DNA of 64,000 nt from Mesorhizobium sp. B2-4-3 (GCF_006442815.1 NZ_VFVL01000001.1:372001-436000), one strand, 5' to 3'; shown: positions 42,172 through 51,424, numbered from the stretch's first letter. Made by a program: numbers and translations. Notes: generated from the letters alone by a model not told the origin.

Positions 42172-43296
42172 ATGCTCGACCCGATCGTGAACTTCTTCAC
42201 CCAGATTTTCCAGTGGATCGGCCGCGGCATCGGCTTCGTCATCGGACTCATCCTGTGGCCCTTCATGTGGGTCGGCCGCTGGTACGGCCAGCGCGGCTGG
42301 ATTCTGAAGGCGGTGGTCGGCCTTGCCATTCTGGTATTGATCGGCCTTTACGCCAATTTCTTCTACGCCACGCAGTGGTGGAACAATTTCAACCCGAACT
42401 ATCCCGACACCTACACGTTCGAGAAGCGGAACGTGTCGGCCGGCGAGCAGGTTTCGGCCGGCAGCGGCACCGATACGGCCAAGACCTGCGGCAACTCCGC
42501 CATCGCCCAGGTTGCCGCCGATCTGACGGACTTCAATGTCAACCAGAATGCCTGGATCTCCTCGATGATCCTCTACAAGCTCGGCCTGTTCGGCATCGAT
42601 TGGGACAACACGCCGTGGATGGACAACAAGGCGTCCTTCCAGCGCGGCATCAACCAGGCGGTGCGGCGCACCGCGACCGAACTTGCCGACAATCTCGGCC
42701 GCGTGCGCACCACATCGCAGATCGACGCCGATCTGCAAGATGCGCGCGGCAATCTGCAGTTCGACGAGTACACCTGGTATTTCGGTCTCAACCCGTTCGG
42801 GCCCAAGACGCCGACGCCGAGCTATTATCGCGACGCGGTGCGCAAGCTGCGCTCCTTCAACGCCCGTCTCGCCACCTGCCAGGCGACCTTCGACGCCCGC
42901 GCCGACAATCTGAAGCAATATATCGACCGCATCGCTTCGGACATCGGCTCGACCTCGGCCATTCTCAAGGAGCGCGCGGAAAACCACAACAATGGCTGGT
43001 TCGATACCCGCGCCGACGACCGCTTCTGGTTCGCCTATGGCCAGCTCTACGCCTATTACGGCCTGATGAAGGGCGCCCAGGCCGACTTCGAGGATGTGAT
43101 CAAGGAAAAGCACCTGCAGAGCCTGTGGGACACGATGGACCAGCAATTCGTCTCGGCGCTGCGCATCCAACCCTTCATCATCGCCAACGGCCGCGAGGAT
43201 GGCTGGCTCCTGCCGACGCATCTGACGACGATGGGCTTCTACATCCTGCGGGTGCGCTCCAATATGGTCGAGATCAGCAACGTGCTGACGCAGTAG
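42172..43296 (+). CDS. DUF2333 family membrane protein
   Basis: A 374-aa protein with a hydrophobic hairpin near the N-terminus (residues about 18-37, GIGFVIGLILWPFMWVG, and 50-70, AVVGLAILVLIGLYANFF), then a soluble, probably periplasmic domain starting QWWNNFNPNYPDTYTFEKRN. The DUF2333 family covers this layout; its function is unknown. Two cysteines (TCGNSA and LATCQATF) may pair. The ATG at 42172 has AAGGGG upstream and gives MLDPIVNFFTQIFQWIG. It is the last gene of the operon and probably provides its membrane anchor. No stalk or channel motif is visible. Confidence 0.85.
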   Translation: MLDPIVNFFTQIFQWIGRGIGFVIGLILWPFMWVGRWYGQRGWILKAVVGLAILVLIGLYANFFYATQWWNNFNPNYPDTYTFEKRNVSAGEQVSAGSGTDTAKTCGNSAIAQVAADLTDFNVNQNAWISSMILYKLGLFGIDWDNTPWMDNKASFQRGINQAVRRTATELADNLGRVRTTSQIDADLQDARGNLQFDEYTWYFGLNPFGPKTPTPSYYRDAVRKLRSFNARLATCQATFDARADNLKQYIDRIASDIGSTSAILKERAENHNNGWFDTRADDRFWFAYGQLYAYYGLMKGAQADFEDVIKEKHLQSLWDTMDQQFVSALRIQPFIIANGREDGWLLPTHLTTMGFYILRVRSNMVEISNVLTQ

Positions 43297-43614
43297 CAGC
43301 CTTTTCGGCCAAGACAGGGATGGTGGATTTGCGCCGTCGCTTCTGTCGCTTTTCGCGTATTCAGCGGCTGTTTTGAGACGGCGGAACGGTCTTCGCTCTG
43401 GCTTCTATACGCCGCAACGACCGGGGCCCGAAGACCCGAGCGGGGTCGCACCGGGAACAGCAATATTCTTTCTTTGCAGGAAACATAGTTGCATGAAAGT
43501 TGACGCCGCGGCAGCGACAGGGTTAGAAAACACCCCTGCGCCCGTGCGGCGTCTCGAACATGCACAACTGATCAAAACCGTCCCTTCCACCGCCCAATCC
43601 AGAGGAAAGCCGTC
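43297..43614. other. Intergenic region upstream of fhs
   Basis: 318 bp with no convincing gene, repeat or riboswitch. Short frames here lack ribosome sites. It must contain the fhs promoter; a ribosome site GAGGAAAG lies directly before the fhs start. No clear -35/-10 pair was recognised. Confidence 0.4.
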
Positions 43615-45294
43615 ATGGCCGAAGTGAAGTCCGACATCGAGATCGCGCGCGCCGCCAAGAAAAAACAGATCCAGGAGATCGGCCAGAAGATCGGCATTCC
43701 GACCGAACACCTTCTGCCCTATGGCCATGACAAGGCAAAAATCTCGGCCGAGTTCATTAAGTCGGTCAAGGGCAACAAGGACGGCAAGCTGATCCTGGTC
43801 ACCGCCATCAACCCGACGCCGGCCGGCGAAGGCAAGACCACCACCACCGTCGGCCTCGGCGACGGCCTGAACCGCATCGGCAAGAAGGCGATCATCTGCA
43901 TCCGCGAAGCCTCGCTCGGCCCGAATTTCGGCGTCAAGGGTGGCGCCGCCGGCGGCGGCTACGCACAGGTCGTGCCGATGGAGGACATGAACCTCCATTT
44001 CACCGGCGACTTCCACGCCATCACCACCGCGCACAACCTGCTCTCGGCGCTGATCGACAACCACATCTACTGGGGCAACGAGCTCGGCATCGACACCCGC
44101 CGCGTCGCCTGGCGCCGCGTCATGGACATGAACGACCGGGCGCTGCGCGAGATCATCTGCTCGCTCGGCGGCGTCGCCAACGGTTATCCGCGCGAGGCCG
44201 GCTTCGATATCACCGTGGCTTCCGAAGTCATGGCGATCCTGTGCCTGGCCACCGACCTCAAGGACCTGGAAAAGCGCCTCGGCGACATCATCGTCGCCTA
44301 CCGTCGCGACAAGACGCCGGTCTATGCCCGCGACCTCAAGGCCGACGGCGCCATGGCGGTGCTGTTGAAGGACGCCATGCAGCCCAACCTGGTGCAGACG
44401 CTAGAGAACAACCCGGCCTTCGTGCATGGCGGCCCGTTCGCCAACATCGCGCATGGCTGCAACTCGGTCGTCGCCACCACCACGGCGCTGAAGCTTGCCG
44501 ACTATGTCGTCACCGAAGCCGGTTTCGGCGCCGACCTCGGTGCCGAAAAATTCTTCGACATCAAGTGCCGCAAGGCCGGGCTGAAGCCGTCCGCGGCGGT
44601 CATCGTCGCGACCGTGCGCGCCATGAAGATGAATGGCGGCGTCAAGAAGGAAGACCTCGGGAAGGAAAACATCGAGGCGGTCAAGAAAGGCTGCGCCAAT
44701 CTCGGCCGCCACATCGAGAACATCCGTCAGTTCGGCGTGCCGGCGGTTGTTGCCATCAATCACTTCTATTCCGACACCGACGCCGAGATCCAGGCGATGA
44801 AGGACTATGTCGCCTCGATGGGCGAAGAGGCGATCCTGTGCAAGCACTGGGCCAACGGTTCGGCCGGCATCGAGGACCTTGCCAACAAGGTGGTGGCGCT
44901 CGCCGAATCCGGTGCCTCGCAGTTCGCGCCGCTTTACCCCGATGCCATGCCGCTGTTCGAGAAGATCAACACCATCGTCCAGCGCATCTATCGCGGCTCG
45001 GAAGCGATCGCCGACAAGTCGGTGCGCGACCAGCTGCACGCCTGGGAGCAAGCCGGCTACGGCCACCTGCCGGTCTGCATGGCCAAGACCCAATATTCCT
45101 TCTCGACGGACCCGAACCTGCGCGGCGCGCCGACCGGCCACACCGTGCCGGTGCGTGAGGTCAGGCTGTCGGCCGGCGCCGGCTTCGTCGTCATCATCTG
45201 CGGCGAGGTCATGACCATGCCCGGCCTGCCCAAGGTGCCGTCCTCGGAAAAGATCTTCTTGAACGAGGCCGGCCAGATCGAGGGCCTGTTCTAA
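43615..45294 (+). CDS. fhs: Formate-tetrahydrofolate ligase
   Basis: A 559-aa enzyme that makes 10-formyl-tetrahydrofolate from formate, THF and ATP. The P-loop is [20 protein letters not shown] (about residues 64-83). Other signatures are [40 protein letters not shown] and the C-terminal [20 protein letters not shown]. The length is normal and all family signatures are intact. In rhizobia it feeds one-carbon pools or formate assimilation. It is monocistronic and ends at a strong terminator. Confidence 0.97.
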   Translation: MAEVKSDIEIARAAKKKQIQEIGQKIGIPTEHLLPYGHDKAKISAEFIKSVKGNKDGKLILVTAINPTPAGEGKTTTTVGLGDGLNRIGKKAIICIREASLGPNFGVKGGAAGGGYAQVVPMEDMNLHFTGDFHAITTAHNLLSALIDNHIYWGNELGIDTRRVAWRRVMDMNDRALREIICSLGGVANGYPREAGFDITVASEVMAILCLATDLKDLEKRLGDIIVAYRRDKTPVYARDLKADGAMAVLLKDAMQPNLVQTLENNPAFVHGGPFANIAHGCNSVVATTTALKLADYVVTEAGFGADLGAEKFFDIKCRKAGLKPSAAVIVATVRAMKMNGGVKKEDLGKENIEAVKKGCANLGRHIENIRQFGVPAVVAINHFYSDTDAEIQAMKDYVASMGEEAILCKHWANGSAGIEDLANKVVALAESGASQFAPLYPDAMPLFEKINTIVQRIYRGSEAIADKSVRDQLHAWEQAGYGHLPVCMAKTQYSFSTDPNLRGAPTGHTVPVREVRLSAGAGFVVIICGEVMTMPGLPKVPSSEKIFLNEAGQIEGLF

Positions 45295-45318
45295 ATATCG
45301 TTCGAATTGAACGACCAA

Positions 45319-45348
45319 GGGCGCCGCCTCATCGCGGCGCCCTTTTTT
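45319..45348 (+). terminator. Intrinsic terminator after fhs
   Basis: GGGCGCCGC pairs perfectly with GCGGCGCCC over a 6-base loop and is followed by six T residues; it starts 25 bp after the stop codon. Confidence 0.92.
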
Positions 45349-45360
45349 CTTCGCCGGCTT

Positions 45361-46674
45361 TCATGCCACCGTGGGCGAGCCGAACTTCTTGATGCCCGCG
45401 ACCGACATCGAGACGAACTGGTCGAGGATGGCGAAGAAGATATCGAGGCTGAAGCCGAACAGGAAAGCGAAGGTGAACAGGCTGAAGCCTATGCCGGTCA
45501 CCTCGCCGCCGAGCTTGGTTCCCGGAGCCATGAACCAGGCGAGGATCATGCCGGCAAGCCCGCCTAGCGCGATGCGATGAATGAGGCGCGACAGCGACGG
45601 ATTGGGCAAGAGCGGGTTCAGGATCATGCGCATGTGGAACATAATGCCGCCAAGCGCGCCGTAGAGCGCGGGCAGGATCCACAGCGCATAGGGGCTGAGG
45701 ACCTCGCTGAGCGTCTTGGCCTGCAGCGTCAGCGTCGAAATCGAATTCGGCGTGATGGTGATGACGCCTTCGCATTGCAGGTCGCGTGTCGCCGCGTCGA
45801 AATCCGCGTTCACGTCTTCCACCTGGCCGGCCGCGCCGGTGGCGCTGACGACTTGGGTGCCGCCTTGAATGTTGCCGTTGTTCTTGCAATCGAAGTCCGA
45901 CTGCTTGAGCGGCTGGCTGTTCTCGGCCCCGCTCTGCTGCTGCGCCAGCGCGATTTGCTGACCGCAGAACTGGTCTATGGCCATCTGCCTGGGGTTCGAG
46001 AAATTGATTGGCGCTCCCGCCTTGGCTGGCGAAGCCGAAAGCTTGCAATAGGCCCATTGCATGCCCCAGAGCGGAAATGGCGCTTCCTGTGTCATGAACC
46101 CCTGCGCTCGCACCAGCAGTGAGGAAAAACGCTGGTCGAGCGAATGCAGGCTGTCGACGGAATTGTAATAGGCGTCCTTCAGAAGCGTCAGGTCGGTCGC
46201 CGACGCCTGCTGGGCGGCGGCCGAGCTCAATTGCTTCTTGGTCGCCCAGACCTGCCGGATCGACTGCCCGAACCGGGCGCTGAAATCGTTGTTGTCGATC
46301 TCCTGCAGTTCCACGTTGATCGACACGCCCCTGTTGTAGACATAGGTCAGCTTGCCGATGACGATCATCATTGTCACCGAGAGCGCGATCAGAAAATAGG
46401 TTGCCAGCGCGGTCCGCCGCGACATGTCGCCCGGCGACCAGCCGGTGCGGAGCGCGGCCAGCGTGGAAAACGGCACGGTGTTGGAGCAGTCGTTGAGCAC
46501 CGTCTGAAGCTTGACGACCTCGGGCTGGCTTGCGCTCGCGTCATTGAGTTTTTCCGCGTCGCCGATCGCGGCGAACAGGGCGCTGTCCTTGAACACGCCG
46601 TAGCGGCCGTAGCCGGCAACCAGCTTGGCATCGGCAAGCAGTCCGGAGACAAGAGGATCGCGGAATGTCGTCAT
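45361..46674 (-). CDS. Membrane protein of unknown function, 437 aa
   Basis: No family recognised. A cytoplasmic N-terminus of about 85 residues precedes a first helix (ALATYFLIALSVTMMIVIGK, about 88-108). A periplasmic domain of about 220 residues follows, containing three to four cysteines (AYCKLS, QFCGQQ, DFDCKNN, LQCEGV). Three helices lie at the C-terminus (ALWILPALYGALGGIMF, LGGLAGMILAWFM, FLFGFSLDIFFAILDQ). The architecture suggests a sensor-like or scaffold protein. It lies 15 bp downstream of a small secreted protein gene on the same strand. Confidence 0.65.
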   Translation of the reverse strand: MTTFRDPLVSGLLADAKLVAGYGRYGVFKDSALFAAIGDAEKLNDASASQPEVVKLQTVLNDCSNTVPFSTLAALRTGWSPGDMSRRTALATYFLIALSVTMMIVIGKLTYVYNRGVSINVELQEIDNNDFSARFGQSIRQVWATKKQLSSAAAQQASATDLTLLKDAYYNSVDSLHSLDQRFSSLLVRAQGFMTQEAPFPLWGMQWAYCKLSASPAKAGAPINFSNPRQMAIDQFCGQQIALAQQQSGAENSQPLKQSDFDCKNNGNIQGGTQVVSATGAAGQVEDVNADFDAATRDLQCEGVITITPNSISTLTLQAKTLSEVLSPYALWILPALYGALGGIMFHMRMILNPLLPNPSLSRLIHRIALGGLAGMILAWFMAPGTKLGGEVTGIGFSLFTFAFLFGFSLDIFFAILDQFVSMSVAGIKKFGSPTVA

Positions 46675-46689
46675 CGCGCGCCCCTACGA

Positions 46690-46917
46690 CTAGCCCAGAT
46701 AACCGGGCACGAAGCCATATTGCGACGGGCATCCGCAGGGATAGCCGGGCGGCCCGGGCGGTTGTGCCCAGCACCAGAAGAATTGGGTGACGCAGATCGT
46801 GCCTGGCGCGTGCGGCGGGACTTGCGCAAGAGCGGGCCACGGCAGCAGCGCCGCGCCGACAGCGAGGGCCAGGACGACCAAGGTTCGTGCAACGCGCGCC
46901 TTCAATCCAGCCCCCAA
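46690..46917 (-). CDS. Small secreted Pro/Cys-rich protein
   Basis: A 75-aa protein starting at TTG; a second TTG 12 bases later is equally possible (GGGGG upstream). The signal peptide has the hydrophobic core TLVVLALAVGAALLPWPALA, followed by a short mature part with four cysteines: TICVTQFFWCW and GYPCGCPSQYG. It could be a small cell-envelope or metal-binding peptide. No family recognised. It probably shares a transcript with the downstream membrane protein. Confidence 0.5.
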   Translation of the reverse strand: MGAGLKARVARTLVVLALAVGAALLPWPALAQVPPHAPGTICVTQFFWCWAQPPGPPGYPCGCPSQYGFVPGYLG

Positions 46918-47045
46918 AAAGCCAACCGCGCTTACTCACATGCGCGGTGACTTTCCGAAAATACCGGAGCGACGTCCGTGAAATGGCTCACGCTCTACCT
47001 CGATATTTGGCGCCGCATCCCGGCGGCGCCTCTAGCCAGTCAGAG

Positions 47046-47687
47046 CTAGGCGGCGTTCCGCTGCAAGGCACGCTGGTTCGATGCATAGATCGTGTCGCGC
47101 TCAGGCAGGGCGCCGGTCTTCAGGCAATCGATCCACTCGGCGGTCTTCAGCACCGCGGCGAAGCGCGACTGCAAGACGACGCTCACCACCCGGTGGATGT
47201 CCTCGGCCGATGCATAACCGGCGCTGTTGGCATAGGGCACCGAGCCGCTGGCATCCGAAAGGAACTCGACGGCAAAGCCCATATGAACAGCGTGGATGAT
47301 AGTCGACAGATCGCAATTGTGGGTCATGTAACCGATGACCACGATCGTATCGATGGCGTTGGCGCGCAGCCAGGCTTCGAGATCCGTGCCGGTGAAGGCC
47401 GAAGGCAGCGTCTTTTCGACATAGTGGTCGCGGCTGCGCCTGGCGATCTCGGGATGCAGCTCGCCGCCATGGCTGCCCTTGGCGAAGATCGGCGAGGTCT
47501 CGGGCGCCATCTGTCTGACGACGACGATCTTGATGCCGGCCGCCGCCGCGGCATCCATGGCGCGCGCAACATTGGCGACGGTCTCGGTGAATGGCGGATG
47601 CTGGATGGCGAGATTGCCGCCATTATAGTCGTTCTGGACATCGACGACGACAAGCGCGCGGCGTGGCTGGGTGGCGGGAGCTGACAT
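47046..47687 (-). CDS. Isochorismatase-like cysteine hydrolase
   Basis: A 213-aa member of the isochorismatase/nicotinamidase superfamily. The catalytic Asp is in LVVVDVQNDYNGG and the nucleophile Cys in GYMTHNCDLSTII; a Lys expected between them is in VEKTLPSAFTG. A cis-peptide loop is replaced by IGYMTHN, as in amidase-like rather than isochorismate-specific members. It probably hydrolyses a small amide. The ATG at 47687 has AAAGGAAA upstream. It is divergent from the GlxA-type regulator gene, which probably controls it. Confidence 0.85.
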   Translation of the reverse strand: MSAPATQPRRALVVVDVQNDYNGGNLAIQHPPFTETVANVARAMDAAAAAGIKIVVVRQMAPETSPIFAKGSHGGELHPEIARRSRDHYVEKTLPSAFTGTDLEAWLRANAIDTIVVIGYMTHNCDLSTIIHAVHMGFAVEFLSDASGSVPYANSAGYASAEDIHRVVSVVLQSRFAAVLKTAEWIDCLKTGALPERDTIYASNQRALQRNAA

Positions 47688-47757
47688 GGCGGTTTCCTTT
47701 CGATCGTGTTGATGGGCCAAAACTAGTCGGCTGGTTCGGTTTCAGAAAGTGGCCCGA

Positions 47758-47786
47758 TTGACATCATTCGAAAGAATTGGGACATT
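47758..47786 (+). promoter_or_regulatory. Possible promoter of the GlxA-type regulator gene
   Basis: TTGACA is followed after 17 bp by GACATT. The -35 is consensus, the -10 is weak. The region also has the inverted segments CATTCGAAAGAATTG, a possible operator. Confidence 0.35.
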
Positions 47787-47812
47787 CGGCTTTCAACGGA
47801 GCGATGCTTGCC

Positions 47813-48799
47813 ATGAAGAACCCGATCGTTGCCGCCGTCGCCTTCGACGGCATCAGCCCGTTCCATCTCTCCGTGCCGTGCCTGGTGTTCGGCGCGGACC
47901 GCACCAAGCTTGGCCTGCCGCGCTTCGACTTCCGCGTCTGCGCGATGGAGGAGGGGCCCATTCATACCGATGCCGGGCTGAGCATCCTGGTGCCGCACGG
48001 GCTTTCCGTGCTCGATGAGGCCGACATCGTCATCATCCCGAGCTGGAAGGATCTCGAGGCTCCGCTGGCCGCGCCGTTCAAGGATGCGCTGCGACGCGCG
48101 CATCGGCACGGCGCGCTGATCGTCGGCTTGTGCCTCGGCACCTTCGCCATTGCCGGCACCGGATTGCTTGCCGGGCGCAAGGCAACCACCCACTGGGCCT
48201 ATACGGACCAGTTGCAGGCGCTTCATCCTGACATCGCGATCGACGCCGACGTGCTCTATGTCGACGACGGCGACATCATAACCTCGGCCGGCGTCGCCGC
48301 CGGACTCGACTGCTGCCTGCACATCGTGCGCGCCCGCTACGGCGCGGAGGCCGCCCTTCGGCTTGCCCGCCATGTCGTGCTCTCGCCGCACCGGCAAGGC
48401 GGACAGGCGCAGTTCATCGAGCGCCCGCTTGCGCCGACGCCGAACGCGGACCGGTTCGCGCGCGCTCTCGACCAGGTGCGGGCAACGCTCGGCGAAACGC
48501 ACAGTCTCGACAGCGTCGCCGATGAGGCCGGCCTCACCCGCCGCACCTTCACGCGCCGCTTCCAGAAGTCGGTCGGCACCAGTTTCGGCGACTGGCTTGC
48601 CGACCAGCGCGTGGCACTGGCGCAAAGGCTGCTTGAGCAGACGGACAAGTCGATGGACATGGTGGCCTTCGAAGCCGGCTTCGGCAGCGCCACCTCGCTG
48701 CGCCAGCATTTCGCCGCGCGGCTCAGGACCTCGCCGGTGCGGTACCGGCGTGAATTCTCAAGAACCGCTCAAAACGCCGGTGCGCTCATCGGCGCGTGA
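47813..48799 (+). CDS. GlxA-family transcriptional regulator (DJ-1/PfpI plus AraC)
   Basis: A 328-aa regulator. The N-terminal half is a DJ-1/PfpI-like domain (FDGISPFHLSVPCLVFGAD to CLGTFAIAGTGLLAGR), with the Cys of the nucleophile elbow in LIVGLCLGTFAIA. The C-terminal half has two AraC helix-turn-helix motifs, DSVADEAGLTRRTFTRRFQK and VAFEAGFGSATSLRQHFA. GlxA-type proteins often activate catabolic genes for amides or quaternary amines. It is divergent from the amide-hydrolase-like gene, its likely target. The ATG at 47813 is favoured by GGAG spacing; one at 47804 is possible. Its 3' end overlaps the acetyltransferase gene by 14 bp, tail to tail. Confidence 0.87.
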   Translation: MKNPIVAAVAFDGISPFHLSVPCLVFGADRTKLGLPRFDFRVCAMEEGPIHTDAGLSILVPHGLSVLDEADIVIIPSWKDLEAPLAAPFKDALRRAHRHGALIVGLCLGTFAIAGTGLLAGRKATTHWAYTDQLQALHPDIAIDADVLYVDDGDIITSAGVAAGLDCCLHIVRARYGAEAALRLARHVVLSPHRQGGQAQFIERPLAPTPNADRFARALDQVRATLGETHSLDSVADEAGLTRRTFTRRFQKSVGTSFGDWLADQRVALAQRLLEQTDKSMDMVAFEAGFGSATSLRQHFAARLRTSPVRYRREFSRTAQNAGALIGA

Positions 48800-49343
48800 C
48801 GACCCGCGCCGGGTTGCCGACGACGGTAGTGTTCGCCGGCACGTCGCGGGTCACCACCGCGCCCGCGCCGACGATGGCCCCCTCGCCTATGCTGACGCCG
48901 GCGAGGATCACCGCGCTGCCGCCGATCCAGGCATTGTCGCCGATCGTCACGGGCCTGGCGATCTCCAGCCCGGCCAGCCGGCCGGAGGCCTCGCGATGAT
49001 GCTCGGCGCAGTAGATCTGCACATTGGGGCCGAGCAGCGTCCCCTTGCCGATGCGCACCGGCGCGGTATCCAGGATGGTGCAGCCGGCATTGAGGAAGAC
49101 GCCATCGCCGAGGAACAGGTTGAAGCCATAGGCGCAATGGAACGGCGCCTCGATGCGAGCCCCCTCGCCCACGCCGCCGAGCAGCGCCCGCAAGGCCGGA
49201 GCGATATTGCCGCGCTGCCGGGGCGGAAGGCCGTTGTGCTCGAGCACCGCATCGCGCGCGGCAACGCGCAATGCCTCCAGCTCATCGTCGATGCAGGTGT
49301 ACCATTCGCCCGCCGCCATCTTCATGCGTTCGCTTGTCGTCAT
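48786..49343 (-). CDS. Sugar O-acetyltransferase, maltose acetyltransferase/NodL type
   Basis: A 185-aa hexapeptide-repeat acetyltransferase. The Mac domain MTTSERMKMAAGEWYTCIDD at the start is typical. Left-handed beta-helix repeats follow (GDGVFLNAGCTILD, VTIGDNAWIGGSAVILAGVS). The catalytic His is in YCAEHHREASGR. It acetylates sugars using acetyl-CoA; NodL-type activity on Nod factors or a maltose/galactoside role cannot be told apart. GGAGGTG precedes the ATG. It converges on the regulator gene with a 14-bp overlap. Confidence 0.88.
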   Translation of the reverse strand: MTTSERMKMAAGEWYTCIDDELEALRVAARDAVLEHNGLPPRQRGNIAPALRALLGGVGEGARIEAPFHCAYGFNLFLGDGVFLNAGCTILDTAPVRIGKGTLLGPNVQIYCAEHHREASGRLAGLEIARPVTIGDNAWIGGSAVILAGVSIGEGAIVGAGAVVTRDVPANTTVVGNPARVVTRR

Positions 49344-49477
49344 GGTGGCACCTCCAGGTTTCGTCCGCTGCCAAAGCATAATCGATTGTCAGACAAAAGC
49401 CCCGTAGCCAAACGCTTGACTTATGCTAGCCTGCCGTTGCGAGACCATGCGACGGTCTCAGTTTGAGGGGGTCGATC

Positions 49478-49939
49478 ATGCTTTACATTCTTGCACTGCT
49501 GATAGGCGTCATTGCCGGCCTGCGCGCCATGACCGCGCCCGCCGCCGTCGCCTGGGGTTCCTATCTCGGCTGGCTGCCGGTCGCAGGCACCTGGGCGAGC
49601 TTCATGGGCCACTGGATCGCCGTCGGCATCTTCACCATCCTGGCAATCGTTGAGCTGGTCACCGATCAGCTGCCGTCGACGCCGAGCCGGAAAGTGCCGC
49701 AGCAATTTGGCGCCCGCATCGTGACCGGCGCCTTCTCCGGCGCGGTGATCGGCGCCACGGCCGGCGCCACCATCGGCGGCCTGGTCGCCGGCGCGATCGG
49801 CGCGGTGATCGGCACGCTGGGCGGCGCAGAAGCGCGCGGCCGGCTGGCCGCCGCCTTCGGCAAGGATCCACCCGCCGCCTTCATCGAGGACACGGTCGCG
49901 ATCATCGGCGGGCTGCTCATCGTGGCGGCGGTCGCATGA
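49478..49939 (+). CDS. DUF4126 family membrane protein
   Basis: A 153-aa protein with four hydrophobic segments: MLYILALLIGVIAGLRAM, a second around FMGHWIAVGIFTILAIVEL, and Gly/Ala-rich helices FSGAVIGATAGATIGGLVAG and VAIIGGLLIVAAVA. The motif RAMTAPAAVAWGSYLGWL is typical of DUF4126. Function unknown. It overlaps the flavoprotein gene by 4 bp (ATGA), so the two are translationally coupled. GAGGGGG precedes the start. Confidence 0.85.
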   Translation: MLYILALLIGVIAGLRAMTAPAAVAWGSYLGWLPVAGTWASFMGHWIAVGIFTILAIVELVTDQLPSTPSRKVPQQFGARIVTGAFSGAVIGATAGATIGGLVAGAIGAVIGTLGGAEARGRLAAAFGKDPPAAFIEDTVAIIGGLLIVAAVA

Positions 49940-51312
49940 GCGCAAAGAGCTTCGACGCCATCGTCATCGGCGCCGGCCAGGCCGGCCCGCCGCTTGTCGG
50001 CCGGCTCGAGGCCGCCGGCATGAAGGTCGCGCTGGTCGAGCGCAAGTTCATCGGCGGCACCTGCGTCAACACCGGCTGCATGCCGACCAAGACGATGGTT
50101 GCGAGTGCCTATGCCGCGCATCTCGCCCGCCGCGCGGCCGACTACGGCGTCGCGCTCTCGGGCCCCGTCGGCGTGGATTACAAACGCATCAAGGCGCGCA
50201 AGGACAAGGTCACCAACGACGCCCGCGGCAATCTCGAAAAATGGATCGCCGGCATGAAGGGCTGCACGCTCTATCGCGGCCACGCGCGTTTCGAATCCGC
50301 AGAGACCGTGCGCGTCGGCGACCAACTTCTGACCGCGCCAAAAATCTTCCTCAACACCGGTGGTCGCGCCTCGGTGCCGAACCTGCCCGGTGTCAACGAC
50401 GTGCCCTATCTCACCAATGCCTCGATGATGGATCTCGATGTGCTGCCCAGCCATCTGATCGTCGTCGGCGGCAGCTACATCTCGCTCGAATTCGCGCAGA
50501 TGTTCCGCCGCTTCGGCTCCGAAGTCACGGTGATCGAGAAGGCGCCGCGGCTTACCGGCCGCGAGGACGAGGACACCTCGGCCGCCATCCTGTCGATCCT
50601 CGAGAACGAAGGCATCGCCGTTCATGTCGGTGCCGGCGACATCAGCTTCGCCAAGCAGGGCAAGGAGATCGCCGTCACCTTCTCCGCGGGCAAGCCGCCG
50701 GCCATCGGCTCGCATGTGCTGCTGGCGCTCGGGCGCGTTCCGAACACCGACGATCTCGGCCTCGACAAGGCCGGCGTCGCGGTCGATCAGCGCGGCTTCG
50801 TCGTCGTCGACGATCAGTTGCGCACCAATGTGCCCGGCATCTGGGCGATGGGCGACTGCAACGGCAAGGGCGCCTTCACCCACACCTCCTACAACGATTT
50901 CGAGATCGTCGCCGCCAACCTGCTCGACAACGATCCGCGCAAGGTCAGCGACCGCATCGAAGCCTATGCGCTCTATATCGATCCGCCGCTTGGGCGCTGC
51001 GGCATGACGGAAGCCGCGGTGAAGAAATCCGGCCGCCGCGCGCTGGTCGGCCAGCGGCCGATGACGCGTGTCGGCCGCGCGGTCGAAAAAGGCGAGACGC
51101 AAGGCTTCATGAAGATCCTCGCCGATGCCGACACCGGCGAAATCCTCGGCTGCTCGGTGCTCGGCCCGGGCGGTGACGAGGCGATCCACTGCGTGCTCGA
51201 TCTGATGTACGCCAAGGCGCCGATCTCGACGCTCGCGCGGGCGATGCACATCCACCCCAATGTCTCGGAGTTGCTCCCCACGATCGCCCAGGAGCTTAAG
51301 CCGCTGGTCTAA
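49936..51312 (+). CDS. Mercuric-reductase-like FAD-dependent disulfide oxidoreductase
   Basis: A 458-aa class I pyridine nucleotide-disulfide oxidoreductase. The FAD site is AIVIGAGQAGPPLVGRLEAA and the redox-active pair Cys43/Cys48 is in GGTCVNTGCMPTK. The NAD(P) site is LIVVGGSYISLEFAQMFRRF. The C-terminal interface reads HIHPNVSELLPTI, which keeps the His and Glu of the HPTXXE motif. There is no N-terminal heavy-metal domain and no C-terminal Cys pair, so mercury reduction is unlikely; the real substrate is unknown. It overlaps the DUF4126 membrane gene by 4 bp, a pair often found together. Confidence 0.88.
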   Translation: MSAKSFDAIVIGAGQAGPPLVGRLEAAGMKVALVERKFIGGTCVNTGCMPTKTMVASAYAAHLARRAADYGVALSGPVGVDYKRIKARKDKVTNDARGNLEKWIAGMKGCTLYRGHARFESAETVRVGDQLLTAPKIFLNTGGRASVPNLPGVNDVPYLTNASMMDLDVLPSHLIVVGGSYISLEFAQMFRRFGSEVTVIEKAPRLTGREDEDTSAAILSILENEGIAVHVGAGDISFAKQGKEIAVTFSAGKPPAIGSHVLLALGRVPNTDDLGLDKAGVAVDQRGFVVVDDQLRTNVPGIWAMGDCNGKGAFTHTSYNDFEIVAANLLDNDPRKVSDRIEAYALYIDPPLGRCGMTEAAVKKSGRRALVGQRPMTRVGRAVEKGETQGFMKILADADTGEILGCSVLGPGGDEAIHCVLDLMYAKAPISTLARAMHIHPNVSELLPTIAQELKPLV

Positions 51313-51424
51313 GCCTGGCAGCGGCGTTCTCCCGTTTCTGCATTGCTGCATTGCAACAATGGCGCTTGTGCGCCGGGCGCATGCAACGTCAGTCTGATTT
51401 GAACCGATTCAGTCCGGATACCCC

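Noticed and set aside
35532..43296. Operon considered as a classical toxin-antitoxin or phage-defence island
   Set aside because: Composition looks like its neighbours, there is no integrase, tRNA border or mobile element, and the genes appear to be chromosomal core-like in rhizobia; a defence role remains only a possibility.
43373..43627. An 84-codon frame overlapping the start of fhs
   Set aside because: Low-complexity content, no ribosome site and an out-of-frame overlap with a certain gene.
49936..51312. Flavoprotein considered as mercuric reductase MerA
   Set aside because: It lacks the N-terminal metal domain and the C-terminal Cys pair, and no mer genes are nearby.
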